Source: Mycolicibacterium sediminis
GTDB taxonomy: Bacteria > Actinomycetota > Actinomycetes > Mycobacteriales > Mycobacteriaceae
Direction: 5' to 3'
NCBI RefSeq assembly: GCF_010731735.1
Contig: NZ_AP022588.1
Location: 1,984,001 to 2,048,000 of the forward strand
Length of the DNA stretch: 64,000 bases
Program-made: the position numbers and the translations under genes
The notes under the pieces: generated by a model
What the model saw: the letters and a program-made list of their open reading frames with translations, nothing else
What the model was told of the DNA's origin: nothing
Databases searched by the model: none
Shown here: positions 44,882 through 53,603 of the stretch, piece after piece
How positions within the stretch are numbered: position 1 is the first letter of the stretch
How the letters are laid out: each line of letters opens with the position of its first letter

Positions 44882-45268
44882 GTGATCGACCACTTCGGAA
44901 TCAACAGCGCCGACTTCGAGAGGGCGACGAAGTTCTACGACGCGGTCCTGAGCGTGCTCGACTACGAGCGGCAGATGGACGTCGGCCAGGCCGTCGGCTA
45001 CGGGACGCAGGGCAAGCCCGACTTCTGGGTCGAGGACGCCTCGGGCCGAGAGGTGGGCGCCCCCGTCCACTTCGCATTCACCGCACCGAGTGCGGAGAGC
45101 GTGCAGGCGTTCTATCACGCGGCACTCGCGTTCGGCGTCGAGCCGCTGCACGAGCCGAGGATCTTCTCCGAGTACCACCCGAACTACTACGGCGCGTTCG
45201 TCCGCGACCCGGACGGGAACAACGTCGAAGCCGTGTTTCACGGAGGCGCGCCGGCGCCGACCGGGTAG
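44882..45268 (+). CDS. VOC-family (glyoxalase-like) protein
   Basis: 128 aa from GTG 44882. The vicinal-oxygen-chelate fold is visible: IDHFGINSADFERATKFYDAVLS at the start and YYGAFVRDPDGNNVEAVFH at the end, with the usual His and Glu for metal. The reaction cannot be decided; members range from glyoxalase to antibiotic-binding proteins. Confidence 0.82.
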   Translation: MIDHFGINSADFERATKFYDAVLSVLDYERQMDVGQAVGYGTQGKPDFWVEDASGREVGAPVHFAFTAPSAESVQAFYHAALAFGVEPLHEPRIFSEYHPNYYGAFVRDPDGNNVEAVFHGGAPAPTG

Positions 45269-45284
45269 ACGGAGGGGGTCCGAG

Positions 45285-45728
45285 CTAGCGGGCGACCCGT
45301 CGGCCGCGGATCAGCAGCACCAGGAGCACGAGCCACGCCCCGGCGGCCACACCGGTCGACACGGCGGCGACGACCTCGCTCGCGCCGAGCGCGCCCGCGC
45401 CGAACCAGCGACTGAGCACCGACTCGGTGCGACCGGAGTCGTCGAAGTCGACGATCGCCAGGCCGAACGCGAGCATCGCCGCCCACACCGCGATCTGCGC
45501 CCACGCCTGGCCGGCCGACAGCCGGATCGGGCGGGCCGGCTGCCGGTACGCCAGCACCGTCGTCGTGCCGAGTAGCGCCACCAGTAGCGGCACGGCGGTC
45601 ATCATCAGGATGATGAACGTCCAGCCCCACTCGACGCCGAAGACGGCTCGTCCCATCCAGACCCAGGCGATGAGCAGGACGTTGAGCGGAATGACGGACC
45701 ACAGCACGGCTCTACGCAGGAACGCCAT
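45285..45728 (-). CDS. Small four-helix membrane protein
   Basis: 147 aa from ATG 45728. Four predicted membrane helices (about 8-28, 36-58, 75-95 and 115-140) and a basic C-terminus. No family recognised. It converges on the VOC gene (16-base gap) and diverges from the DinB-like gene. Confidence 0.65.
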   Translation of the reverse strand: MAFLRRAVLWSVIPLNVLLIAWVWMGRAVFGVEWGWTFIILMMTAVPLLVALLGTTTVLAYRQPARPIRLSAGQAWAQIAVWAAMLAFGLAIVDFDDSGRTESVLSRWFGAGALGASEVVAAVSTGVAAGAWLVLLVLLIRGRRVAR

Positions 45729-45758
45729 CGTCGAACTGTAGGGGTAACTTCGGGTGAC

Positions 45759-46292
45759 ATGGCTACCTCGAACAGCGCGTCCGATTCCGACGCCGTCCGC
45801 GAACTGCTCCGTGACTCCTTCACCCGGTTGATCGAGCACGCCGACGCCGTGACCGACGGTCTGACCGACTCGGTGTCGACCTACCGGGTCACCCCCGACG
45901 CCAACACCATCGCCTGGCTGCTCTGGCACAGCGCACGCGTCCAGGACGCGCAGCTGTGCGACGTCGCGGGCATCGAACAGGTGTGGTTCAGCGAGGGTTG
46001 GGTGGACCGGTTCGCGCTCGACCTGCCGCGCGACGCGCACGGTTACGGGCACACCTCCGAGGACGTCGCCAAGGTGAAGGCGCCCGCGGACCTGCTGTCC
46101 GGCTACTACCACGCCGTGCACCGGGTGAGCCTGGAGTACGTCGCCGGCATCACCGACGAGGACCTCGCCCGCGTCATCGACGAGAACTGGGACCCGCCGG
46201 TCACCGTGTCGGCACGTCTGGTCAGCATCGTCGACGACTGCGCGCAGCACCTGGGCCAGGCGGCCTACGTGCGAGGCATCGCGCCTGAATGA
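45759..46292 (+). CDS. DinB-like/DUF664 four-helix protein
   Basis: 177 aa. A helical bundle with the metal His pattern of the DinB superfamily: WLLWHSARVQD (about 52), YYHAVHRV, and DDCAQHLGQAAYVRG near the end. Several actinobacterial members use mycothiol or related thiols, but whether this one does is unknown. The following gene overlaps it by ATGA. Confidence 0.82.
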   Translation: MATSNSASDSDAVRELLRDSFTRLIEHADAVTDGLTDSVSTYRVTPDANTIAWLLWHSARVQDAQLCDVAGIEQVWFSEGWVDRFALDLPRDAHGYGHTSEDVAKVKAPADLLSGYYHAVHRVSLEYVAGITDEDLARVIDENWDPPVTVSARLVSIVDDCAQHLGQAAYVRGIAPE

Positions 46293-46873
46293 CGCCGACC
46301 CCGCTCCGCTGGTGGCCGGTGGTGGGACTCTCGGCGATGGTCCTGCTCGGCGTGGCGGTCGGCAAGCGCTCGACGGCGCTGGACGACGTGTTCATCCGCG
46401 CCGGCGAGGCGCACCCGCGCCTGGGACTCCTCCTCTTCTTCACGACGCCGACCGTGCTCGCGGTGCTTCTGGCCGCCGCGCTGGGAGTGGCGGTGTGGCG
46501 CCGGCGGTGGTGCCTCGTCGTCGTCACCCTGGTGACGCCCGTGGTCGCGCTCGCGGTGATGCGCGTTCTCAAGCACGTGTTCGGTCGGACCAAGGGCGAC
46601 CCGGGGTCGTTGGCCTATCCCAGCGGCCACATGACGATGACCGTCGCCGTGCTCGGCGTCGGCGTCCTGGTCGTCGGCGCGAGTGCGGGTGCCCTGGTCG
46701 TCGCGACGACGTGGACGGTGCTCGCGATGCTCGGCCAGTCGTTCACGTACCACTACTTCACCGACACGGTGGGCGCCGTCCTGCTCAGCACGTCACTCGT
46801 CTGCCTGGCTGCGTTGGCCGCCGGACTTGACAGGTGTCAACCCGCCTGCGACGTGCATCACACCAGTGGTTAG
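46289..46873 (+). CDS. PAP2-family membrane phosphatase
   Basis: 194 aa with about five membrane helices. The PAP2 phosphatase motifs are recognisable: KHVFGRTKGDP (motif 1), YPSGHM (motif 2) and HYFTDTVGA (motif 3, with the His-x-x-x-Asp pair). It probably acts on a lipid phosphate, such as polyprenyl or phosphatidyl phosphate, at the outer face of the membrane. It starts inside the DinB-like gene. Confidence 0.82.
   Translation: MTPTPLRWWPVVGLSAMVLLGVAVGKRSTALDDVFIRAGEAHPRLGLLLFFTTPTVLAVLLAAALGVAVWRRRWCLVVVTLVTPVVALAVMRVLKHVFGRTKGDPGSLAYPSGHMTMTVAVLGVGVLVVGASAGALVVATTWTVLAMLGQSFTYHYFTDTVGAVLLSTSLVCLAALAAGLDRCQPACDVHHTSG
46827..46840. promoter_or_regulatory. Palindromic operator upstream of the aldehyde dehydrogenase
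   Basis: TTGACAGGTGTCAA, a perfect 6-bp inverted repeat around GG, in the 3' part of the PAP2 gene and 43 bases before ATG 46883. A -10-like TTAGCAT lies between. TetR-type regulators often use such sites; no cognate regulator is next to it. Confidence 0.45.
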
Positions 46874-46882
46874 CATGGGTTC

Positions 46883-48412
46883 ATGACAGCAACGCCTGAA
46901 GTCGAAGCAGGAGGCAATGCCATGGATGTCGCGACCATCCTGAACCCTGCCACCGGAGCGCCGGCGGGAACCGTGCGCTGGACCGATCCGGCCGACGTCG
47001 CCCGCATCGCGGCGGGTCTGCGGACGTCGCAGCGCGGGTGGGAGGCTCGCGGCGCCGCGGGTCGCGCGAAGGTGCTGGCGCGCTACGCGGTCTGGCTCGG
47101 CGAGCACCGCGCCGAGATCGAAGACCTCCTGATCAAGGAGACCGGCAAGTCCGCGACGGACGCCGCGCAAGAGGTTCCGCTCCTGCTGATGATCCTGTCG
47201 TACTACATCCGGACGATGGAGAAGGCGCTGGCGCCGGACTCGCGTCCCGCCGCGCTGCCCTTCCTCTCGATCAAGAAGATCACCGTGCACTACCGGCCCC
47301 GCGCCGTCGTCGGGATCATCGCGCCCTGGAACTACCCGGTCGCCAACGCGCTGATGGACGCGATCGGCGCCCTTGCCGCGGGCTGCTCGGTGCTGCTCAA
47401 GCCGTCCGAGCGCACCCCGCTGACCGCCGAGGTGCTCATGCGCGGCTGGACCGACTCCGGCGCGCCCGAGGTCCTCGCCCTCGCGCAGGGTGCCCGCGAG
47501 GTGTCCGAGGCCGTCATCGACAACGCGGACTTCATCCAGTTCACCGGATCGTCGGCGACCGGCGTCAAGGTCATGGAGCGCGCTGCCCGCACGCTCACCC
47601 CGGTGAGCCTCGAACTCGGCGGCAAGGATCCCATGCTCGTGCTCGAGGACGCCGACGTCGAGCTGGCCGCCCACGCAGCGGTGTGGGGCGCGTTCTTCAA
47701 CGCCGGCCAGACCTGTGTCTCGGTCGAACGCGTCTACGTCATGGAGCAGGTGTACGACCAGTTCGTCGACGCCGTCGTGCGCGACGTACGCAACCTCAAG
47801 ATGGGTGCGGGGGAGGGCAACGCCTTCGGCGCACTGATCGACGAGGGACAGGTCGCCGTCACCGAACGGCACGTCGCCGACGCGCTGGCCAAGGGCGCGA
47901 AGGTGCTCACCGGCGGGAAGCGGCCCAGCGGACCGGGAAGCTTCTACGAGCCCACCGTGCTGGTCGACGTCGACCACACGATGGCGTGCATGACCGACGA
48001 GACCTTCGGCCCGACGCTGCCGATCATGAAGGTGTCCAGCGTGGCCGAGGCCGTGCGCCTGGCCAACGACAGTCAGTACGGGTTGAGTGCGGCGGTGTTC
48101 TCCCGCGACCTCGAACGCGCCAATGACGTTGCACTGCAGCTCGATTGCGGCGGCGTGAACATCAACGACGTGATCTCGAACCTGATGTGCACGACCGCGC
48201 CGATGGGTGGCTGGAAGTCGTCGGGCATCGGTGCTCGCTTCGGCGGGCCGGAGGGGCTGCGCAAGTACTGCCGCATCGAGACCGTCGTCGCACCGCGCAC
48301 CAACGTCGGCGCCGGCGGCAACTACTACAACAACTCGGACAAGGCGCTCAAGCGGATGAACACCATGATGACCAAGCTGGCGCTGATCCGGCCGAAGCGC
48401 ATCGCGAAGTAG
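46883..48412 (+). CDS. NAD(P)-dependent aldehyde dehydrogenase, GabD2-like
   Basis: 509 aa. Oxidises an aldehyde to a carboxylic acid in the cytoplasm. Visible are PWNYPVANAL, LELGGKDPM with the general-base Glu, the catalytic Cys in FFNAGQTCVSVERV, and ETFGPTLPIMKV. Overall similarity, including the long C-terminal tail after GPEGLRKY, is closer to mycobacterial succinate-semialdehyde dehydrogenase GabD2 than to Rv0458. The exact substrate is unknown. A palindromic site precedes it. Confidence 0.88.
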   Translation: MTATPEVEAGGNAMDVATILNPATGAPAGTVRWTDPADVARIAAGLRTSQRGWEARGAAGRAKVLARYAVWLGEHRAEIEDLLIKETGKSATDAAQEVPLLLMILSYYIRTMEKALAPDSRPAALPFLSIKKITVHYRPRAVVGIIAPWNYPVANALMDAIGALAAGCSVLLKPSERTPLTAEVLMRGWTDSGAPEVLALAQGAREVSEAVIDNADFIQFTGSSATGVKVMERAARTLTPVSLELGGKDPMLVLEDADVELAAHAAVWGAFFNAGQTCVSVERVYVMEQVYDQFVDAVVRDVRNLKMGAGEGNAFGALIDEGQVAVTERHVADALAKGAKVLTGGKRPSGPGSFYEPTVLVDVDHTMACMTDETFGPTLPIMKVSSVAEAVRLANDSQYGLSAAVFSRDLERANDVALQLDCGGVNINDVISNLMCTTAPMGGWKSSGIGARFGGPEGLRKYCRIETVVAPRTNVGAGGNYYNNSDKALKRMNTMMTKLALIRPKRIAK

Positions 48413-48504
48413 CGGGCACCGTCCGGGGCGAGCGAAGCGACGGGGATGCCGGTTGTTCACCTCGGCGTCACCGTCGCGTACCTCGCGGCCGATAGCTTCG
48501 GCCC

Positions 48505-49371
48505 GTGACACTGGACGCCTCTGCGATGAACGGCTACGCCGTCCGCGACGACGACGATGACGACCCCGAACTGCTGCTGGTCCCCAGCGGCGAGGTCGTC
48601 GACACCTGGCGGGAGAACTATCCGTACGACGAGCGGATGGCGCGCAACGAGTACGAGGAACAGAAGCGCCTGCTGCAGATCGAACTGCTGAAGCTGCAGA
48701 AGTGGAGCCAGCAGCACGGGCACCGGCACGTGATCGTGTTCGAGGGCCGCGACGCCGCGGGCAAGGGCGGCACCATCAAGCGGTTCATGGAGCACCTGAA
48801 CCCCCGCGGTGCCCGCGTCGTCGCGCTGGAGAAGCCGACCGAACGCGAGTCGACGCAGTGGTACTTCCAGCGGTACGTGACGCATCTGCCCGCTGCCGGG
48901 GAGATCGTGCTGTTCGACCGGTCCTGGTACAACCGCGCGGGCGTCGAACGGGTGATGGGTTACTGCACTCCGAAGCAGCACGCCGAGTTCATCCGCCAGG
49001 CTCCGCTGTTCGAGCAGATGCTCACCAATGACGGTGTCAGCCTGACCAAGCTGTGGTTCTCGGTGACGCAGGCCGAGCAGCGCACCCGCTTCACGATCCG
49101 TCAGGTGGATCCGGTCCGGCAGTGGAAGCTCTCGCCGACCGACCTCGCGTCGCTGGACAAGTGGGACGACTACACCGCGGCCAAGGAGGACATGTTCGCG
49201 TGGACCGACACCGAGGTCGCGCCGTGGACCGTCGTCAAGAGCAATGACAAGAAGCGCGCCCGGATCAACGCCATGCGCTACGTCCTCGGCAAATTCGACT
49301 ACGACAACAAGGACCACGAGGTGGTCGGCCGGGCCGACCCGCTCATCGTGGGACGCGCGCTCGCCGACTGA
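48505..49371 (+). CDS. ppk2: Polyphosphate kinase 2
   Basis: 288 aa from GTG 48505. PPK2 enzymes use polyphosphate to phosphorylate nucleotides, or the reverse. Walker A EGRDAAGKGG (about 80) and the lid/Walker B region FDRSWYNRAGVERVMG (about 132) are intact, as are KLWFSVT and the C-terminal helix RINAMRYVLGKFDYDNKD. A single-domain type. A damaged copy of its last 116 bases lies at 50193-50304. Confidence 0.92.
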   Translation: MTLDASAMNGYAVRDDDDDDPELLLVPSGEVVDTWRENYPYDERMARNEYEEQKRLLQIELLKLQKWSQQHGHRHVIVFEGRDAAGKGGTIKRFMEHLNPRGARVVALEKPTERESTQWYFQRYVTHLPAAGEIVLFDRSWYNRAGVERVMGYCTPKQHAEFIRQAPLFEQMLTNDGVSLTKLWFSVTQAEQRTRFTIRQVDPVRQWKLSPTDLASLDKWDDYTAAKEDMFAWTDTEVAPWTVVKSNDKKRARINAMRYVLGKFDYDNKDHEVVGRADPLIVGRALAD

Positions 49372-49377
49372 CGGGTT

Positions 49378-50055
49378 TCATTCGGGATACTTCTCGCGCA
49401 GGTCGGCTTGCTTGCGGTACTCCGACGAATGTTTCGATCGGACCGGTCGGCGCTTCCCGATGGCGTAGGCGACGAGGTACAGCGCCGTGAAGGTCCCGAG
49501 GGTGACCACCGTCAGGACGGCGAACTGGATTCGCTGGCCGCGTGCGACCGGATATCCCCAACTGGCGTCGCCGAGACCGGTGATGACGGCCAGGAACACC
49601 AGGAACGCCACCCCGATCGCGGCCACCCACCACTCGCCCTCGCCGATCACGAAGGCATAGGTATTCACGGCGGAGATGAGCATGAGTGGCACGAGGATCC
49701 ACCACATCTTGGGAGCGGTGAGCCCGCCGCTGTAGGCGTCTGGTGCCGGATCCCCTCGTCCGGCGGGCGCGTCCCCGGGATCGGGCTTCTCCACTCCCAA
49801 GGAACGGATCCTGCCGTTGATCTTGATGTAGGGCGTGTAGGCGTAAGCGGACAAGACCATCACGCCGACGAAGAACGCGGCCAACCCGACGCCCTTCGGC
49901 AGGTCTTGCGGCACGGATAGGAACGCTGCGACGGCTCCCACAGCGGTGCAGGTCCAGTACCACCGCCGTTGGGAACGTCTGCTGTGGTCGAAGAACGACT
50001 GGATGACGGAGACGGCGGTGCAACCGCCTAGGACGATGAAGAAGAAACCCGACAC
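49378..50055 (-). CDS. Hypothetical membrane protein in a ppk2-flanked segment
   Basis: 225 aa from GTG 50055, with GGGAAG upstream; a longer frame to 50136 is less likely. Five to six membrane helices (about 3-20, 30-48, 55-75, 110-130, 140-160 and 178-200) with a Pro/Gly/Asp-rich loop between the third and fourth, and a charged cytoplasmic tail. No family recognised. It lies between ppk2 and a broken duplicate of the ppk2 3' end and converges on ppk2 with a 6-base gap, which suggests that it arrived by insertion or recombination. Confidence 0.65.
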   Translation of the reverse strand: MSGFFFIVLGGCTAVSVIQSFFDHSRRSQRRWYWTCTAVGAVAAFLSVPQDLPKGVGLAAFFVGVMVLSAYAYTPYIKINGRIRSLGVEKPDPGDAPAGRGDPAPDAYSGGLTAPKMWWILVPLMLISAVNTYAFVIGEGEWWVAAIGVAFLVFLAVITGLGDASWGYPVARGQRIQFAVLTVVTLGTFTALYLVAYAIGKRRPVRSKHSSEYRKQADLREKYPE

Positions 50056-50192
50056 GCTGCGCGCTTCCCGTGCACGTCGGTCGAGGCCGCGCCCCTGCAC
50101 GGCAGATGAGCGTCGACGATCACCGAGACCCCCCATTCGTCACGATCCACCCTACTTCGCGACCGCCCCGCCGAACTGCGACGACGCCGTCC

Positions 50193-50304
50193 AGCGCGCC
50201 CGGATCACCGTCGTACGCCGCGTCCTGGGTAAGTTCGACAACGACAGCATCACGAGGTGGTCGGCCGCGCCGACCCGCTCATCGTGGGACGCGCGCCGGC
50301 CGAC
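50193..50304 (+). pseudogene. Remnant of a ppk2 3' end
   Basis: Matches ppk2 positions 49253-49368 with most bases identical, including a perfect 25-base or longer block near GACCCGCTCATCGTGGGACG. A net 4-base deletion in the middle breaks the frame and the stop codon is changed. There is no intact upstream part. The remnant lies in the 284-base gap between the genes at 50055 and 50340. Confidence 0.8.
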
Positions 50305-50339
50305 CGATCGGGCCCGGCGTCCCGGACAAGGAGAACGCC

Positions 50340-51212
50340 ATGCGGTTCTTGGCTGCCCTCCTGCTGTGGGTGCTCACGACCGTGGCGCTGGCGGTGGCCG
50401 TACCGGCCGCCTGGGCGCAGCACACCATCGTCGACCGGGACGGCTACGCCGAGTTCGCGGCGTCCGCTGCACGGGAGCCGCAGGTGCAGCAGGCCATGGC
50501 GACGCTGCTGACCAACGAGATCGTCTCGTTCGCGCAGGAGAACGGCTACGGCGACCTCAATCCCGACCTGGTCGCCAGCGTCACCACGGGCTACACGCAG
50601 AACGCGGGCTTCCCCGGCCAGTTCGCCGCCGCCAACCGCATCGCGCACACGTGGATGTTCACCGACACCGTGCAGCGCGACCAGACCGCCGACGACCGGT
50701 GGCTGGTGGACATCGCGCCGATGCTCAAGGACTCGTCGCTGCGGGACACCCTCGGCAACGTCGACCTCGAGGTACCGGACACCCTGAACGTGCCGATCAC
50801 CATCCCGGACTCCTCGGGGCTGCGGCCCGGGCAACTGCGGTCACTCGCGACCTGGGGTCCGTGGGTGAGCGTCGGCGCGATCGTCGTCACCGGCATACTC
50901 GCGCTGCTGACCCTGGCGGCGTCGCGCAGCAGGGGCAGGGCGCTCGTCGCACTCGGGGTGTCGGCGCTGATCGTGGGCGCCGCGGGCTGGGCCGGCATCG
51001 AGATCGGGCGGCGCTACGCCGAGACCGCTCTCACCAAGACGCAGGGCGAGGTCCGTGCCATCGCGGACGTGATGATCGGTCACGCGATCGACAGCATGCA
51101 CCTCTGGCTCAACCTCGTGCTCGCGGCGGGCGGCGTACTGGTCGTCCTCGGCGTGCTCGCGGCGATGCTCGGGGGTCTGGGTCGGCGGAGGGTCACCGAG
51201 CCGGCGCGGTAG
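50340..51212 (+). CDS. Conserved membrane protein with large external loop
   Basis: 290 aa from ATG 50340 (AAGGAGAA upstream). An N-terminal helix that may be a signal anchor (about 3-25) is followed by an extracytoplasmic region of about 140 residues (HTIVDRDGYAEFAASAAREPQ onward), then three more helices (about 178-200, 206-226 and 258-280). No family that I can name. The gene follows the ppk2 remnant. Confidence 0.72.
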   Translation: MRFLAALLLWVLTTVALAVAVPAAWAQHTIVDRDGYAEFAASAAREPQVQQAMATLLTNEIVSFAQENGYGDLNPDLVASVTTGYTQNAGFPGQFAAANRIAHTWMFTDTVQRDQTADDRWLVDIAPMLKDSSLRDTLGNVDLEVPDTLNVPITIPDSSGLRPGQLRSLATWGPWVSVGAIVVTGILALLTLAASRSRGRALVALGVSALIVGAAGWAGIEIGRRYAETALTKTQGEVRAIADVMIGHAIDSMHLWLNLVLAAGGVLVVLGVLAAMLGGLGRRRVTEPAR

Positions 51213-51223
51213 GCGGTCTGCCG

Positions 51224-51547
51224 TCAGCCTCCCCGCGGCGGCGGATCCGGTTCGCGGTTCGGCTCGTAGGCCGCGTAGATCTCGCCGCCGACCTTCAGGT
51301 TGGAGGTCCGGAAGTAGGCCCACCCGACCATCAGGATCAGCGTCGTCGCGACGAATGCGACGGAACTCTGCAGATCCGGCAGGCCGGCGACGAACAACAC
51401 CGGAATCGCCACCACGGTGGCGGTCCAGTAGACGCGTCGCTTCATGGCCCGCTTCGGTATCCGGTCGGTGTCCCAGCCCGGCACCAGCATCCCGGCGAGC
51501 AGGATCGCGAAGCCTACGAGTGTGAGGATCTGCGACTGCGCCGTCAT
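51224..51547 (-). CDS. Small three-helix membrane protein
   Basis: 107 aa from ATG 51547, an ATGA overlap with the peptidase gene upstream. Three membrane helices (about 7-22, 40-58 and 66-82), then a hydrophilic tail rich in Pro, Asp and Glu. The coupling suggests a partner role for the S9 peptidase, but no function is known. The gene converges on the preceding membrane protein gene. Confidence 0.68.
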   Translation of the reverse strand: MTAQSQILTLVGFAILLAGMLVPGWDTDRIPKRAMKRRVYWTATVVAIPVLFVAGLPDLQSSVAFVATTLILMVGWAYFRTSNLKVGGEIYAAYEPNREPDPPPRGG

Positions 51548-53577
51548 TCGGCGGTGTCCGCCCCCAGCGTGCGATGCAGGAACTCGTAGATCAGGGCCGA
51601 GCGGAACGCCGTCTGCGCATTGTCCGCGGCGCCCGCGTGACCGCCCTCGACGTTCTCGTAGTACCGCACCTCGTGCCCGGCCGCCTCCAGGGCCGCGGTC
51701 ATCTTGCGGGCATGGCCCGGGTGCACGCGGTCGTCGCGCGTCGACGTCGTCATCAGCAGCGCCGGATACTCGCGGTCGGACGAGATGTTCTGGTAGGGCG
51801 AGTATTCGGAGATGAACGCCCAGTCGTCGGCGTCGTCGGGATCGCCATACTCCGCCATCCACGACGCCCCGGCCAGAAGCAGGTGATACCGCTTCATGTC
51901 CAGGAGCGGGACGCTGCACACCAGGGCGCCGAACAGTTCCGGGTACCTGGTGAGCATGATGCCCATCAGCAGGCCGCCATTGCTGCCGCCCTGAGCGCCC
52001 AGCCGATCGACGGTGGTGACCCCGCGGGCGACGAGATCGGCCGCGACGGCGGCGAAGTCCTCGTGCACCAGGTGCCGGCCGTCCCGCATCGCCTGGGTGT
52101 GCCAGCGTGGCCCGTACTCGCCGCCGCCGCGGATGTTGGCCAGTACGTAGGTGCCCCCGCGTGAGAGCCAGAGCCGGCCGAGCACCCCGCCGTATCCGGG
52201 CGTGCTGGAGTTCTCGAACCCGCCGTACCCGCCCAGCAGGGTCTTGCCCGGTCCGTCCGAATCGCGTTCTCTTACGACGAAGTACGGGATCATCGTGCCG
52301 TCCGCCGACGCGACGAAGTGCTGGCTGACGTCGATGTCGGACGCGTCGAAGAAGGCCGGTGCGCTCTTGACCTCGACGAGTTCGTCGCCGACCCGACCCC
52401 ACAGCAGCCGCGACGGGGTGTCGAAACCGCTGGAGTCGAGGAAGATCTCGTCGCCGTACTCGTCGGCCGCGACGACCACCGTGTTGGTGTTGGCGGGGAT
52501 CCCCGTGACCGGCTCGCGCGTCCACGACCCGGGCGTCACCACCTCGACGTGGCTCACCACGTCGACGAGCGTGACGATGATCAGCCGGTCGCGCGTCCAG
52601 GTATGGCTCTGCAGGCTGGTGTGCTCGTCGGGCTCGAACACCACGGTCAATTCGCCTGTGCCCGTGAGGAAGTCCTCGTACCGGGTGGCCAGCAGGGTGC
52701 CGGTGTCGTAGGTGGTGCCGCCGACGGTCCAGTCGCTGCGCGGCCGGATCAGCAGCCACTCACGATGCAGGGACGTGCCGGCGTCCGTCGGCACGTCGAT
52801 CCGCAGCAGGGCGCCGTCCCGCAGTTCGTAGCGGTCGCGGTTGAAGAAGTCGAAGGAGCGCGACACCAGCAGCCGCTCGAAACCGGGCGTCGGGTCGTAC
52901 CCGGCCCCGACGCTGACGTCGGACGGCTCGCCCTCGAACAGCGTCTCGGCTTCGGCGAGCGGCGTCCCTCGGCGCCACCGCTTGGTGACGCGGGGGTAGC
53001 CGGACTCGGTGAGCGACCCGGGACCGAAGTCCGTGCCGACGATGACGGCGTCGGGGCCCTCCCACCCGATGTCGGTCTTGGCCTCCGGGAGTTCGAAACC
53101 GCCGTCGACGAACGTCTTCGAGCGCATGTCGAACTCGCGCACCACGGTGGCGTCGGACCCGCCGCGGGACAGGCTGATCAAGGCCAGCGACAGGTCGGGT
53201 TCGATGACGTCGGCGCCGGCCCACACCCAGTTCTCGCCGTCGGCGTCGGCCAGAGCGTCGACGTCGATGACGACGTCCCACTCGGGCTCGTCGGTGCGAT
53301 AGCTCTCGAGGGTCGTGCGACGCCATAGGCCGCGAGGGTTCTGGGCGTCGCGCCAGAAGTTGTACAGGTGCTCGCCGCGGCGCCGGATGTAGGGGATGCG
53401 GGCGTCGGTGTCGAGCACCTCGAGCGCCTCGGCCTGCATGCGCTCGAACCGCTCGCCGCCGAGTTCTACGAGGGTCGGCGCGTTGTGCTCGGCGACCCAC
53501 GCCAACGCGTCCTCACCGGTCACGTCCTCGAGCCAGAGGAAGGGGTCTCGGTCAGCCTGGTGATCCACGGGCTCCAT
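51544..53577 (-). CDS. Prolyl oligopeptidase-family (S9) serine peptidase
   Basis: 677 aa. Homologue of Rv0457c. The N-terminal beta-propeller (about 60-420) precedes an alpha/beta-hydrolase domain. The catalytic triad is visible: Ser in GGSNGG (about 525), Asp in TSTRDDRVHP (about 608) and His in EGGHAGA (about 643). It cleaves short peptides, usually after proline, in the cytoplasm; there is no signal peptide. The start and the DUF779 start diverge with a 26-base gap. Confidence 0.9.
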   Translation of the reverse strand: MEPVDHQADRDPFLWLEDVTGEDALAWVAEHNAPTLVELGGERFERMQAEALEVLDTDARIPYIRRRGEHLYNFWRDAQNPRGLWRRTTLESYRTDEPEWDVVIDVDALADADGENWVWAGADVIEPDLSLALISLSRGGSDATVVREFDMRSKTFVDGGFELPEAKTDIGWEGPDAVIVGTDFGPGSLTESGYPRVTKRWRRGTPLAEAETLFEGEPSDVSVGAGYDPTPGFERLLVSRSFDFFNRDRYELRDGALLRIDVPTDAGTSLHREWLLIRPRSDWTVGGTTYDTGTLLATRYEDFLTGTGELTVVFEPDEHTSLQSHTWTRDRLIIVTLVDVVSHVEVVTPGSWTREPVTGIPANTNTVVVAADEYGDEIFLDSSGFDTPSRLLWGRVGDELVEVKSAPAFFDASDIDVSQHFVASADGTMIPYFVVRERDSDGPGKTLLGGYGGFENSSTPGYGGVLGRLWLSRGGTYVLANIRGGGEYGPRWHTQAMRDGRHLVHEDFAAVAADLVARGVTTVDRLGAQGGSNGGLLMGIMLTRYPELFGALVCSVPLLDMKRYHLLLAGASWMAEYGDPDDADDWAFISEYSPYQNISSDREYPALLMTTSTRDDRVHPGHARKMTAALEAAGHEVRYYENVEGGHAGAADNAQTAFRSALIYEFLHRTLGADTAE

Positions 53578-53603
53578 TGTGGCCGCCGCGCTAAAGTCGG
53601 GTG

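Noticed and set aside
45741..45759. GGGTAA near the DinB-like gene as a fifth SigF-type promoter
   Set aside because: There is no GTTT at 15-17 bases upstream.
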